Shown in pieces: positions 7,166-14,031 of a stretch of DNA of 38,482 nt. How positions within the stretch are numbered: the first letter of the stretch is position 1; the number at the start of each line of letters is the position of its first letter. Both the position numbers and the translations under genes were made by a program. The stretch covers positions 1 to 38,482 of IMG/VR virus record IMGVR_UViG_3300042806_000067, one strand, 5' to 3'. Source of the stretch: a virus. The notes beneath the pieces were generated by a model. The model worked only from the letters and a program-made list of their open reading frames with translations, was not told the origin of the DNA and made no database searches.

Positions 7166-7379
7166 TATAATTACCCCCTTCTTTATACATTATTAAATCA
7201 TATACATCACCTTGTGCTTCACAACCAAAACATTTGAATCTATTTTGTTCATAGTTAACGGCTGATGATGCGTGTTTATCTCCGTGGAATGGGCACTTCA
7301 TCTTGCGCCAACCATGCCCCACTGCTGGCAGGGTGGCGCCTACGTGTGCTAAGTAGGCAGATACATCATGTTTGTCCAT
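7038..7379 (-). CDS. DnaG-type primase, CHC2 zinc-finger subunit
   Basis: A 113-aa protein with a primase zinc finger: KMKCPFHGDKHASSAVN (Cys29, His32) and FKCFGCEAQGDVYDLIM, giving C-H...C-x2-C. It ends EAIKFAES and a basic, low-complexity tail. It carries only the template-recognition domain; TOPRIM is on the next, overlapping gene. AGGAAGATTA precedes the ATG, which overlaps the resolvase stop by 14 bases. Joining the two frames would need a +1 shift. Split primases occur in some actinophages. Confidence 0.88.
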   Translation of the reverse strand: MDKHDVSAYLAHVGATLPAVGHGWRKMKCPFHGDKHASSAVNYEQNRFKCFGCEAQGDVYDLIMYKEGGNYIEAIKFAESISLAGNRPVRKGPASSNRVSFNSASIGRRGQKF

Positions 7380-7707
7380 TAATCTTCCTAATTAATTCTA
7401 TCCATATTTTTGCTGGCATCGTTGCATACCATTCTCCTACATCTCCTTTACCTGTTCGTTTGTGTATAACTACACCTGTCCATGCTTTATCATTTTGAAT
7501 TTCTACTTCTAGTTCTTTTACCCATGCGGATAGGTCTAACTTTCTGTGGTTCTTTACCTCTATAACTACACCATTAACTCCTGCTATGTCTCCTTTATCT
7601 AAGTGTGCACCTGCAATCCTACGCTCTACATATGGGTACCATTTCTTTAACCAATTAACTACATCTCTTTCTGCGCTGGAACCCTTTGCTTTGCGTGGAT
7701 TGCTCAT
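7366..7707 (-). CDS. Holliday-junction resolvase-like PD-(D/E)XK nuclease
   Basis: A 113-aa protein with KGSSAERDVVNWLKK (Glu13), HLDKGDIAG (Asp40) and GVVIEVKNHRKLDLSAW (Glu50, Lys52). The E...D...ExK order with the following NH is typical of archaeal-type Hjc/phage resolvases, which cut four-way junctions. Its size is normal for the family. The start overlaps the helicase stop by ATGA (7704-7707). It probably resolves replication or recombination intermediates before packaging. Confidence 0.82.
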   Translation of the reverse strand: MSNPRKAKGSSAERDVVNWLKKWYPYVERRIAGAHLDKGDIAGVNGVVIEVKNHRKLDLSAWVKELEVEIQNDKAWTGVVIHKRTGKGDVGEWYATMPAKIWIELIRKINGQT

Positions 7708-8522
7708 TCAAACTCCTGTTGCTGTGGCATATAACGAATCATAACATCATCTAGATACATAGATTCTGGGTTGAATGCAAGAGTAACATAGTTGTTACCT
7801 GTTTGGTCAGCCTTGCCATAGCGATTCTTAACTGCGGCAACGCATAGGTAATTCATATCTGCTTGTTTCATCTGACCAATAGTTAATACCATTGCTGGTA
7901 TCTGATTGACTAGCCCTTGGATTGACGACCTTGGCTGACACGGACTACCTTCATATCCTTCTTTGGTATGGTGCAATACAAGTAGTGCTGCGTTTGTATC
8001 TCTGGCTAGATACTTAAGTTCTTTCATGGCTGCACGCATACCACCGAACTCATCGTGTCCATCCATTGCTATGTCCATAAGATTATCTACAACTATAAGT
8101 GCTGGGCTCTTGCCCCAAATGGTTTCAAATGCTGATACTTCTTCATCTAAATCTTTTAGTGTTGGGCTGGATTCAAAGCACCAAAACAAATGATTACCAT
8201 TGGCTAATACTTCTTTTGCTTTTTCTGGTTGACGTTTGATTAGTTGTTCTGCTTGTTGTTGGCTGATGTTACCAGTCATAGCAATCAATCTCATTGCCAT
8301 TGTATGTGCGTTGGTATCCGCACTAAAGTAAAGAGTTGGCAGTTTAGTTTTGGCTGCAATTGCTAATGCAATTGATGACTTGCCTGCACCTGGGGTGCCT
8401 GCTATTACTGTTACCTCTGCTCTACGTAATATCATTCCTGCATTTTCAAATACTTTAAAGACGGCAGGTAAAGGTTCGCCACCTACATTTGTATTGTTAA
8501 CACTTCTAATTAATGTTTTCAT
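7704..8522 (-). CDS. DnaB-like replicative helicase (RecA-fold ATPase)
   Basis: A 272-aa RecA-fold ATPase: Walker A GTPGAGKSS at 42-50, a Glu-less YFSADTNAHTMAMRL (65-79) as in SF4 helicases, Walker B ALIVVDNLMD (141-150), and sensor-like LLVLHHTKEG around 180-189. SSIQGLVNQIPAMVLTI and AAVKNRYGKAD match the DnaB motif-4/arginine-finger zone. It lacks the DnaB N-terminal domain, so it is a short phage form. It pairs with the primase genes downstream. AAAGGAG (8527-8533) is preceded by a perfect 10-bp hairpin. Confidence 0.82.
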   Translation of the reverse strand: MKTLIRSVNNTNVGGEPLPAVFKVFENAGMILRRAEVTVIAGTPGAGKSSIALAIAAKTKLPTLYFSADTNAHTMAMRLIAMTGNISQQQAEQLIKRQPEKAKEVLANGNHLFWCFESSPTLKDLDEEVSAFETIWGKSPALIVVDNLMDIAMDGHDEFGGMRAAMKELKYLARDTNAALLVLHHTKEGYEGSPCQPRSSIQGLVNQIPAMVLTIGQMKQADMNYLCVAAVKNRYGKADQTGNNYVTLAFNPESMYLDDVMIRYMPQQQEFE

Positions 8523-8540
8523 TGTTCTCCTTTACTGTAG

Positions 8541-8571
8541 ATGGGGGCTGGCACCACGACTCAGCCCCCAT
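8541..8571 (-). promoter_or_regulatory. perfect 10-bp stem-loop upstream of the helicase ribosome-binding site
   Basis: ATGGGGGCTG (8541-8550) and CAGCCCCCAT (8562-8571) form a perfect stem with an 11-base loop. On the transcript it ends 7 bases before the AAAGGAG of the helicase gene and follows the preceding stop (8585). No U-tract follows, so termination is unlikely; mRNA processing, stability or translation control are options. Confidence 0.6.
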
Positions 8572-8584
8572 TTACTATAAAATA

Positions 8585-9037
8585 CTAAGCAAAGATTGGC
8601 TTAGTACGTAGTTCTGTTGGAACTTTTGGCCCAGTCCAACGAGGACCTGCTGCTGGGTCATAGAATGCTTTGTATGGTTTGCCAGTTGCCTGTGCTTTGC
8701 CATACTTAAGAACCATGACACCACGTTCACATGATGGTGCACCTGGCTTGTTATATACCCAAGTGTTACCCCATTTATCTTCTACTGTTTCTTCTCCACC
8801 TGATTCTGTGGATGCTATGTTTGCATTGAAACTAGAGGCAATGTCTGCTACTGACATCGGCTTGTTTGCTGATGTCCCTTTGACTGCTAGTTCTACTTCA
8901 GTAACTGCATCGGTTATAACATGTATACCTTGTGCAATCATGTCAGCAAACTGGTCTGCTGTTTCTGCACGCAGAGTTATCTGTGTGCCTCCTGCTGTTT
9001 TGAGATTGATACTGATTGGTGCTTCAGTGCTACTCAT
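8585..9037 (-). CDS. hypothetical replication-operon protein
   Basis: A 150-aa protein starting at ATG 9037 with AGGAG five bases upstream. The N-terminal half is mixed alpha/beta (ISINLKTAGGTQITLRA). A low-complexity linker (SSFNANIASTESGGEE) leads to a conserved-looking C-terminal domain with WGNTWVYNKPGAP, a single Cys and RGVMVLKYGKA...YKAFYDPAAGPRWTGPKVP. That last domain suggests a nucleic-acid or partner-binding module. It lies between the Cas4-like nuclease and the helicase. Function unknown. Confidence 0.6.
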   Translation of the reverse strand: MSSTEAPISINLKTAGGTQITLRAETADQFADMIAQGIHVITDAVTEVELAVKGTSANKPMSVADIASSFNANIASTESGGEETVEDKWGNTWVYNKPGAPSCERGVMVLKYGKAQATGKPYKAFYDPAAGPRWTGPKVPTELRTKPIFA

Positions 9038-9044
9038 TTTTCTC

Positions 9045-9809
9045 CTATTCAAATGAAGTGGTTAAACCTTTTTGGTCTCTCCACTTTCTTGCTTTCATGG
9101 CTAATTGTAAACCTTTCCAGCCTTCTTTAATATCTATCCACACTAACTTGCATGTGCCTGTTCCTGCGGGTAGATGTATAATGATTGCCTTATCTTTGTT
9201 TACTTCGCCCCATGTACCACGGGTTGCCGTGGCACCATCATACGGCAAGCCGTTAGCATAGATTGCTAACTGTATTGCAATATTACTTGGATGGTCTATG
9301 CGACCAGTCTTAATATCTGCAATAAATAACTCGCCTTTATACTCAACAAGTCTGTCTGGTGTGCCAGCAATATTGTATTTGTCTAACACACTAAACTGTT
9401 CGATGAACTTATTGTTGAGAATCTTAGTTGCATGTTCATATGCTTTTATATCTGGTGCCCATTCATCTGGTACTACACCTAAGTCTTGTCCTAAATCTAA
9501 TCGTTCAGCAAATGAATGGATTGCTGTACCTATGTTGGCTGCTTTGTTTGCGCCTGCTACTTGCATAGCATCTTCAATCAAAGAGTTAACTGCCATCTTA
9601 TCTTCTTGTGCTGCAGTAATAGATAATAATATATCTGGTCTGGTTGTTAAACCTATCGCAGCCATCCGCATTTTCCATGCTACTAATGCTGATGCATCAT
9701 CTAATGAATTGGCTATTGTAGTTGCTCGTGTATAGGCCACTGGTTTGCCACCTTTGGGTGGCACTATCAATGGTCTGCCGTACCTATCTCTATCTATTTC
9801 TTGTGTCAT
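9045..9809 (-). CDS. Cas4/RecB-like PD-(D/E)XK exonuclease
   Basis: A 254-aa nuclease: GTAIHSFAERL (His98), IAGTPDRLV (Asp152), LFIADIKTG (Asp165, Lys167) and AIQLAIYANGL (Gln180/Tyr184) form the H...D...DxK...QxxxY set of the RecB/Cas4 family. No four-Cys iron-sulfur cluster is visible, unlike true Cas4. It probably acts as a DNA-end exonuclease in recombination. There is no CRISPR array or other cas gene. AAAAGGAG lies at 9813-9820, and the leader can fold so that a hairpin loop pairs with this Shine-Dalgarno. Confidence 0.82.
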   Translation of the reverse strand: MTQEIDRDRYGRPLIVPPKGGKPVAYTRATTIANSLDDASALVAWKMRMAAIGLTTRPDILLSITAAQEDKMAVNSLIEDAMQVAGANKAANIGTAIHSFAERLDLGQDLGVVPDEWAPDIKAYEHATKILNNKFIEQFSVLDKYNIAGTPDRLVEYKGELFIADIKTGRIDHPSNIAIQLAIYANGLPYDGATATRGTWGEVNKDKAIIIHLPAGTGTCKLVWIDIKEGWKGLQLAMKARKWRDQKGLTTSFE

Positions 9810-9811
9810 GT

Positions 9812-9863
9812 TCTCCTTTTATGGGTTGCCCTGAGAAAGGAGATAGCCGAAACCAGGGCACCC
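9812..9863 (-). promoter_or_regulatory. leader hairpin whose loop is complementary to the Shine-Dalgarno of the exonuclease gene
   Basis: A 10-bp stem (9823-9833 with 9854-9863, one bulge) has a 20-base loop. On the transcript the loop carries TCTCCTTT (9843-9836), perfectly complementary over 8 bases to the Shine-Dalgarno AAAGGAGA (9819-9812) just downstream. Loop-to-Shine-Dalgarno pairing would form a pseudoknot and block ribosome binding. Seen directly; the regulatory role is inference. Confidence 0.5.
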
Positions 9864-9882
9864 AAGATTAGTATATCACATA

Positions 9883-10335
9883 CTAGGATTCAGGATGAAC
9901 CGACTCTACTGAGATGTCGTCTACCCATATATCACCATCTGAGGTAAAGTTAACATCAATACTATCCTTGATGATTTCTTCTGCTGCCTCAGCATTAGGT
10001 GCTTCTAGACCTGTAACTGTAACTGAAATGTTTACTGTTGCTGACCAAGACTTAGTTAACTCTTCGCTGCCTATATTTACAAGCAGGCTGTTAACATCAT
10101 CTATATCAGCCACAATTTCATTGCTGTCTGTTTCATATCTAGCCTGAAAGAACTCCCGTACATCAAACTTAGCACTCTTAAACTTACGTTCTACTTGTGC
10201 TAGTTCTATTTTGAGGTTTTCTTTTTCTTCTATTAATCTGGTAAGTGATTCATTGGTAAAGGTATACTTAGTATCTTTTACCTGGATAGATACTGTTGGT
10301 TCAGCACCATCTAGTTCTGTGTAGTACATTGTCAT
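9883..10335 (-). CDS. hypothetical protein with coiled coil
   Basis: A 150-aa acidic protein starting at ATG 10335 (AGGAGATAGA upstream); an in-frame start at 10362 is less likely. It has an N-terminal beta region (YYTELDGAEPTVSIQV), a coiled coil LTRLIEEKENLKIELAQVER (about 36-55), and a C-terminal beta domain (SATVNISVTVTGLEAP...DGDIWVDDISVESV). No family recognised. It follows the 88-aa gene by 8 bases and precedes the exonuclease gene, with a hairpin in between. Confidence 0.6.
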   Translation of the reverse strand: MTMYYTELDGAEPTVSIQVKDTKYTFTNESLTRLIEEKENLKIELAQVERKFKSAKFDVREFFQARYETDSNEIVADIDDVNSLLVNIGSEELTKSWSATVNISVTVTGLEAPNAEAAEEIIKDSIDVNFTSDGDIWVDDISVESVHPES

Positions 10336-10343
10336 TCTATCTC

Positions 10344-10610
10344 CTATTCTTGTAGTAACCACGGTTGAAGGTGGTGCCCTTCCACGATGGCGTGGGCAGG
10401 CGCTGAACTCTGGCCACGCCAGAGAACACCTTCTGGAAGTTCTATCATTCTATTGTAGCACTCTTCATTACACGCTGCAATAGCGGATATGCAAGGTTCT
10501 ACCATAGATACTGGAACCATTGGGTAATGGTTGTGTTGTAAGTGTAGTTTAATTTGCCACTCTAAATCTGTATTAGAACTGGCTAGTTCTGTAGCAAAAT
10601 TTCTACCCAT
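10344..10610 (-). CDS. hypothetical 88-aa protein with Cys/His residues
   Basis: It has a short charged N-terminus (MGRNFATELASSNTDLEW) and a His-rich middle (LHLQHNHYP), then CISAIAACNEECYNRM and GHHLQPWLLQE. The three Cys and several His are not in a standard zinc-finger spacing. The ATG overlaps the preceding stop by one base (TAATG at 10608-10612). No family recognised. Confidence 0.55.
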   Translation of the reverse strand: MGRNFATELASSNTDLEWQIKLHLQHNHYPMVPVSMVEPCISAIAACNEECYNRMIELPEGVLWRGQSSAPAHAIVEGHHLQPWLLQE

Positions 10611-10774
10611 TACTTAACCTTTATAGATGTTTGTGAATGAGTAGCACCCCCTGCTTTGTCGCAGTCATCACACCAATAGCCATACAAACCATTAGCAAAT
10701 AATGATTCTGATACTACTATTTTATTTTGTCTGCATACATTACATTCTTTATAGTTTGATATTCTACCCATCAT
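10610..10774 (-). CDS. 54-aa four-cysteine zinc-ribbon protein
   Basis: This short gene has ECNVC (Cys11, Cys14) and YWCDDCDKAGG (Cys35, Cys38), a classic zinc ribbon of two CxxC knuckles 20 residues apart, followed by a Ser/Thr/Lys tail. The ATG is in an ATGA overlap with the DUF932 stop (10771-10774), and its stop overlaps the next ATG, so all three are coupled. Precise role unknown; such ribbons usually bind nucleic acid or partner proteins. Confidence 0.65.
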   Translation of the reverse strand: MMGRISNYKECNVCRQNKIVVSESLFANGLYGYWCDDCDKAGGATHSQTSIKVK

Positions 10775-11769
10775 ACACCTAGCAATTCTAATGCTCTGGT
10801 TTTAACACCATCATTACGACCAGCCATTGTGCTAACTGCTAGGTTCTTACCCTTAGCATTGTAGTCAGCCCACTCTATAACTGCATGCCACATACCAAAC
10901 TCTGTGTTCCGTATGTTCTCCTGTGTAGGAGAGGTAGCATAGATATCAAATGATTTAGTTCTAGCATTGATTGCATTGGTAAATTGTTTTTTCTCACCTG
11001 TTGATAACAAATGATACGGTGCTTCCTCTATCTTACTAGGTAGTGGGAACACACGCTTGAAATAATTTTTGGCATGCTCATGACTTGCTTTTCTATCAAG
11101 TAATGTATCTGCCAATGCGGTGTAATCATTAGCCATATCATAAGTTAATCGTATGATGTTGGCAATCTCTGACACTGATAGCATTGCATTGCTTGTATGA
11201 TTTAAACTGTAAGTATACTTGTTATTGTTCTTGTATATCTTATTGATTTGATTCATACAAAACAAACGCTCAATCACTGGTTTAATTATGACTGAACTGC
11301 TGCCATCGTGGCTAGTCCTGGCTAGTAAGAAGGCTGAGTGCGGGTCATCTGCAATGGTCATCTCCATTGGAGTTTCCATTAACATCCAGACTTTTGCACC
11401 ACCATCATATTCACCTGCTGCTGCATATCTAAGTCCACTAGAATCAATTAAGTTATCTAATGCACCAAAGATTTCTGCATTCTGAAATACTTTATAGCGA
11501 TTACCTACTACACCAATGGCTGATGTCTGACCATATGGGTCTGTTTTAATAACCGCTTTCTTGTTTTCTATTGGGATATAATCTTTAACCATATTAGTTC
11601 CGTTCTCACCTGGAACTGTATAGGTTGCAGTTATATCATGCAATGATACTGACCAATCTAATCCTGCTTGACTGGCTACCTCACTGGCTGATGTAGCCTC
11701 TACTGCTACGCCTGCTTTGTGCCATGCGCTTTTGCGTACGGCTCCGTGTATGAGAGTATCAGTTGTCAT
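10771..11769 (-). CDS. DUF932 family protein (phage/plasmid-like TIGR03299 type)
   Basis: A 332-aa protein with the family features: an N-terminal SAWHKAGVAV, then GNRYKVFQNAEIFGALDNLIDSSGL (split here by eye; about 88-113), AKVWMLMETP, TSHDGSSSVIIKPVIERLFCMNQI (about 152-174), and a helical C-terminal region (KRVFPLPSK, then RNTEFGMWHAVIEWADY). DUF932 proteins are common on phages and plasmids. Their molecular role is not established, and they often sit with replication genes, as here. The start overlaps the DUF4192-like stop by 11 bases. Confidence 0.85.
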   Translation of the reverse strand: MTTDTLIHGAVRKSAWHKAGVAVEATSASEVASQAGLDWSVSLHDITATYTVPGENGTNMVKDYIPIENKKAVIKTDPYGQTSAIGVVGNRYKVFQNAEIFGALDNLIDSSGLRYAAAGEYDGGAKVWMLMETPMEMTIADDPHSAFLLARTSHDGSSSVIIKPVIERLFCMNQINKIYKNNNKYTYSLNHTSNAMLSVSEIANIIRLTYDMANDYTALADTLLDRKASHEHAKNYFKRVFPLPSKIEEAPYHLLSTGEKKQFTNAINARTKSFDIYATSPTQENIRNTEFGMWHAVIEWADYNAKGKNLAVSTMAGRNDGVKTRALELLGV

Positions 11770-12307
11770 TAGTTACTTCCTCAGTATCTATTGCGTAGAT
11801 AGTATCAACAACTTTAGAGTGTAGTTGTTGTGCCATTTTAGCAAACTCATTTGCTGGCCACTCAGCCAAGAATACTCGGCTTAATAGTTTTGCTAATGGA
11901 TACTCTGGGTCAAGAGTTAGTATATCAACCAACATTTCTTTGGCTAGTTCTGTGTCTTCAGTTTGATATAGGTATCCACAAAATACTGTGGCTAATGGGA
12001 TTGCTTTGTCTTTGACAATAACATTACCAAGTAATGATATGTATTCACCTACATAGTTGATATCTTTTTCTTGTTGAACACCCATGATAAAGTCACGGAT
12101 TTGTAGGTTCTCGTTGGTTGCAATTGCTACCTCTGCTATGTGTGTGGCTGATGGTATAACACCATCTGCTATACCGTCAATTGCTTTACGAATGTCCTCA
12201 ACAATACGAACATTAGTATCACGGTCACTTGGATTGTACTTACCTTCTTGATTAATTAACTCGGACTTTACTTCACTGCGAAGTAAGGCATAGTCTGTAT
12301 CTATCAC
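11759..12307 (-). CDS. DUF4192-like protein
   Basis: A 182-aa helical protein. The segment ATVFCGYLYQTEDTELA, then EMLVDILTLDPEYPLAKLLS (about 104-145), resembles the C-terminal repeat-like region of actinobacterial DUF4192 proteins (Y...D..LA...l...L..dP.y.LA.LL). The start is GTG at 12307 with AAAGGAG upstream, preceded by a strong hairpin. Function is unknown in the family; the actinobacterial bias supports the host call. It is coupled to DUF932 by an 11-base overlap. Confidence 0.6.
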   Translation of the reverse strand: MIDTDYALLRSEVKSELINQEGKYNPSDRDTNVRIVEDIRKAIDGIADGVIPSATHIAEVAIATNENLQIRDFIMGVQQEKDINYVGEYISLLGNVIVKDKAIPLATVFCGYLYQTEDTELAKEMLVDILTLDPEYPLAKLLSRVFLAEWPANEFAKMAQQLHSKVVDTIYAIDTEEVTNDN

Positions 12308-12325
12308 TTTATCTCCTTTGTTAGA

Positions 12326-12354
12326 GGGCGTCCTGCCCCTGTCGGCAGACGCCC
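12326..12354 (-). promoter_or_regulatory. GC-rich stem-loop upstream of the DUF4192-like gene
   Basis: GGGCGTC (12326-12332) pairs with GACGCCC (12348-12354), and an inner TGCC pairs with GGCA across one bulged base, leaving a 6-base loop. It fills most of the gap between the preceding stop (12361) and the AAAGGAG (about 12313-12319). No U-tract follows. Confidence 0.6.
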
Positions 12355-12360
12355 GACCTG

Positions 12361-12789
12361 TTACAAATACCTGGCTATTGAATTGTAAGTAGATGTTGAT
12401 ACTGTTTCTTCATCAGTAAGTTGAAGGATACGAATAGCATTGCTTATCTCTTCTTTCATCTCACGATAACTATGAACATTCATTGTTTCAAAGTCACGCT
12501 CTGGTTCAGCAGGAAAGTTTCCTTCTTGTGTCATAATATCGAAGTCAACATTAAGAGTATTACTCCATGAACGATAGTTAGTTCTAACATTTTCTGCTTT
12601 AGAAAAGTTATCTATAGCCCACTTCTGAATATCTTTTTTCCATTTTTCTGTAGCCTCTTGATACTTTGCTTCGGCTTGGTCTTGTGATGTGTAGTCAAGT
12701 TCTAACTTGGCTAACGCTTGTTGCAATGCAGTAATTACCTTTGCTGTGGGTAATTTTACATTGATTGTTCTGCCATTTCCTCTTGCCAT
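12361..12789 (-). CDS. hypothetical helical protein
   Basis: A 142-aa protein with a basic N-terminus (MARGNGRTINVKLPTAKV), a long charged helix (QDQAEAKYQEATEKWKKDIQ, about 36-55) and an acidic C-terminal half. The mostly helical composition suggests a DNA- or protein-binding accessory factor. AAAGGAG (12796-12802) precedes the ATG. No family recognised. Confidence 0.6.
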   Translation of the reverse strand: MARGNGRTINVKLPTAKVITALQQALAKLELDYTSQDQAEAKYQEATEKWKKDIQKWAIDNFSKAENVRTNYRSWSNTLNVDFDIMTQEGNFPAEPERDFETMNVHSYREMKEEISNAIRILQLTDEETVSTSTYNSIARYL

Positions 12790-12815
12790 TTGTATCTCCT
12801 TTGTTAGTTGGTTAG

Positions 12816-12903
12816 TGAGCAGTTTGACTTCATGCTCAGGAAGTTGGCATAAACTACGCTGCTTTTCAGACTGTAATGTCCTTACGCTGGTTCACTATGC
12901 CAA
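12816..12903 (-). promoter_or_regulatory. structured leader between the transglycosylase and the 142-aa gene
   Basis: TGAGCA (12816-12821) pairs with TGCTCA (12833-12838), forming a hairpin about 13 bases before the AAAGGAG. Further upstream TTGGCATA (12844-12851) and TATGCCAA (12896-12903) can close a larger structure. The segment between contains CAGCGTA twice on the transcript. No coding frame of note. Structured RNA or a promoter with repeats are both possible. Confidence 0.4.
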
Positions 12904-12905
12904 AC

Positions 12906-13325
12906 TTAGTACCATCCATTTGCACGCCAATGTGCCCATGCAACTGATGGTTTTTTGTAGCGGTGTTGGATATACTCCAGCCCACGCTCAATCTGGAGCG
13001 GGGCTGGGGTGTTAGGGTCAAGCCCTAAAATTTGTGGGATTCCACCAGCAGTAGACTCAGGGTTATCTGCCGTATGTTTCCAGGCAGATTCTTTACCCCA
13101 AAGTTTTGCTAGTGCTGTGTATTCAGACCTGTTCCAATGTGGGTATTCCCATTTCATCAAGGCTTTGGCGTACGCCTTGGCTACTCGTGGTGTCCAGGTA
13201 GATGTGTCTATGCAGTTGTTCTGCAATTGTGTTGCTACTGCTACTGCGTATGCTGGACTGGGAAAGAATGGTATTGATAAGAAGGCTAGTAGCCAACTTA
13301 AATACCCTGCTAACAATCTTTTCAT
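12906..13325 (-). CDS. secreted transglycosylase/lysozyme-like protein
   Basis: A 139-aa protein with a clear signal peptide (MKRLLAGYLSWLLAFLSIPF, cleavage after AYA at 25-27) and an SLT/Rpf-like domain: ALAKLWGKESAW with catalytic Glu79, NPESTAGGIPQILG (88-101), then GLEYIQHRYKKPSVAWAHW and NGWY at the end. Such proteins cut the glycan strand of peptidoglycan. Unlike the cytoplasmic M15 endolysin, this one should be exported by Sec. It sits in the early leftward operon right after three short ORFs, two of them membrane proteins. Possible roles are lysis assistance or wall remodelling. Confidence 0.8.
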   Translation of the reverse strand: MKRLLAGYLSWLLAFLSIPFFPSPAYAVAVATQLQNNCIDTSTWTPRVAKAYAKALMKWEYPHWNRSEYTALAKLWGKESAWKHTADNPESTAGGIPQILGLDPNTPAPLQIERGLEYIQHRYKKPSVAWAHWRANGWY

Positions 13326-13420
13326 CTAATAAACCTCCATGTGATATATCCAAAGAGTAGTAAGAATGTCCAAGATTGTGTTGTTGTGAGGTATGAATTT
13401 GCAAAGATTTGTTCAATCAT
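13322..13420 (-). CDS. 32-aa single-span membrane protein
   Basis: The ORF starts in an ATGA overlap with the preceding stop (13417-13420) with AAGGGTGAA just upstream. The product has a hydrophilic N-terminus and one hydrophobic span, TFLLLFGYITWRFI, at the C-terminus. Its stop overlaps the transglycosylase ATG (13322-13325). This coupling suggests a membrane partner of the secreted wall enzyme. Too short for family assignment. Confidence 0.55.
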   Translation of the reverse strand: MIEQIFANSYLTTTQSWTFLLLFGYITWRFIR

Positions 13421-13611
13421 TTCACCCTTACAATCTCTTGGCTGTGCTTAACACCCTTATCAAACTCTAACACATGCCATTCTGATGGGTCATCAAGGGC
13501 TTCATCACCTGCTGTATCTATATTTATATGTGTGGTTCGGCATCTAACTTTGGCTAGAATCCACACGGTGTGCTCCCATTGGGGAGTATCTTCGTCAAGC
13601 ATTGGACTCAT
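13417..13611 (-). CDS. hypothetical 64-aa protein
   Basis: The chosen ATG at 13611 overlaps the preceding gene by 17 bases; in-frame starts at 13647 and 13602 are also possible, and none has a strong Shine-Dalgarno. The product has a beta-like core (HTVWILAKVRCRTTHINI) and an acidic middle (DTAGDEALDDPSEW). No family recognised. The tight overlaps on both sides support it as a real gene. Confidence 0.5.
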   Translation of the reverse strand: MSPMLDEDTPQWEHTVWILAKVRCRTTHINIDTAGDEALDDPSEWHVLEFDKGVKHSQEIVRVK

Positions 13612-13759
13612 CCTGATTTTTGGCGAGGTCATTAACGGTTGGCTCATCGTTTACATATAGCCTGCCTGTTGCAAGCAACTCGTCAAACACATCAAGCATG
13701 TCCATTGTTGATAGAGCAAATGCTTCCTTGATTTTAAGTAGTTCTTGTTCTGTTCTCAT
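13595..13759 (-). CDS. hypothetical 54-aa acidic protein
   Basis: A short ORF starting at ATG 13759, seven bases after the previous stop, with AAGGTAGATAG upstream. The product is helical and acidic (EQELLKIKEAFALSTMDMLD, then NDEPTVNDLAKNQDE). Codon use looks like its neighbours. No family recognised. Confidence 0.5.
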   Translation of the reverse strand: MRTEQELLKIKEAFALSTMDMLDVFDELLATGRLYVNDEPTVNDLAKNQDESNA

Positions 13760-13765
13760 TGCTAT

Positions 13766-13921
13766 CTACCTTTCCATCTTACGTCTGGTTGCAGATACAT
13801 CACTCATGCGCTGAATGATTTCGTTCTGTGTCTTGATTATATAGATGCTATATCCAATGGTCAAGATGCTAGCAATAAGGGCTATCATAATACCTATCAT
13901 TGTTCCTGTATCTAGATACAT
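13766..13921 (-). CDS. 51-aa single-span membrane protein
   Basis: The ATG at 13921 is preceded by AAGGAG with five-base spacing; an in-frame-unrelated ATG at 13925 is closer to the Shine-Dalgarno. The product has one hydrophobic span (MIGIMIALIASILTIGYSIY, about 8-27) and a basic C-terminal tail (RRKMER). It lies four genes before the transglycosylase and resembles small phage holin- or anchor-like proteins. Confidence 0.6.
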   Translation of the reverse strand: MYLDTGTMIGIMIALIASILTIGYSIYIIKTQNEIIQRMSDVSATRRKMER

Positions 13922-13975
13922 ACATACTCCTTGTTCGACTCGTAGTTATCCAATGAACCTACTTTGTGGTCCCGC

Positions 13976-14025
13976 AAAATAAAAAAAATTTTGGTGGCAA
14001 GGTGAGGCAAAATCCCCACCTTGCC
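13976..14025 (-). terminator. intrinsic terminator (leftward) after the SSB pair
   Basis: GGCAAGGTG (13996-14004) pairs perfectly with CACCTTGCC (14017-14025). On the minus strand the stem is followed by ACC, four A and then an eight-T run (13988-13981). The T-run starts a few bases late, so termination may be partial, which would let some transcripts continue into the 13766-13921 gene. Confidence 0.65.
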
Positions 14026-14031
14026 TGTTGC

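Noticed and set aside
9045-9809. Possible CRISPR Cas4 gene.
   Set aside because: No CRISPR repeats, no cas1/cas2 and no iron-sulfur Cys cluster; phage RecB-like exonucleases share these motifs.
9836-9843. Plus-strand AAAGGAGA as a ribosome-binding site.
   Set aside because: No start codon follows at suitable spacing and the strand is antisense to the operon; its meaning is as complement to the minus-strand Shine-Dalgarno.
13123-13416. Minus-strand 97-aa ORF overlapping the transglycosylase.
   Set aside because: The transglycosylase frame has a signal peptide and catalytic motifs; the ATGA-coupled 32-aa ORF explains the remaining part better.
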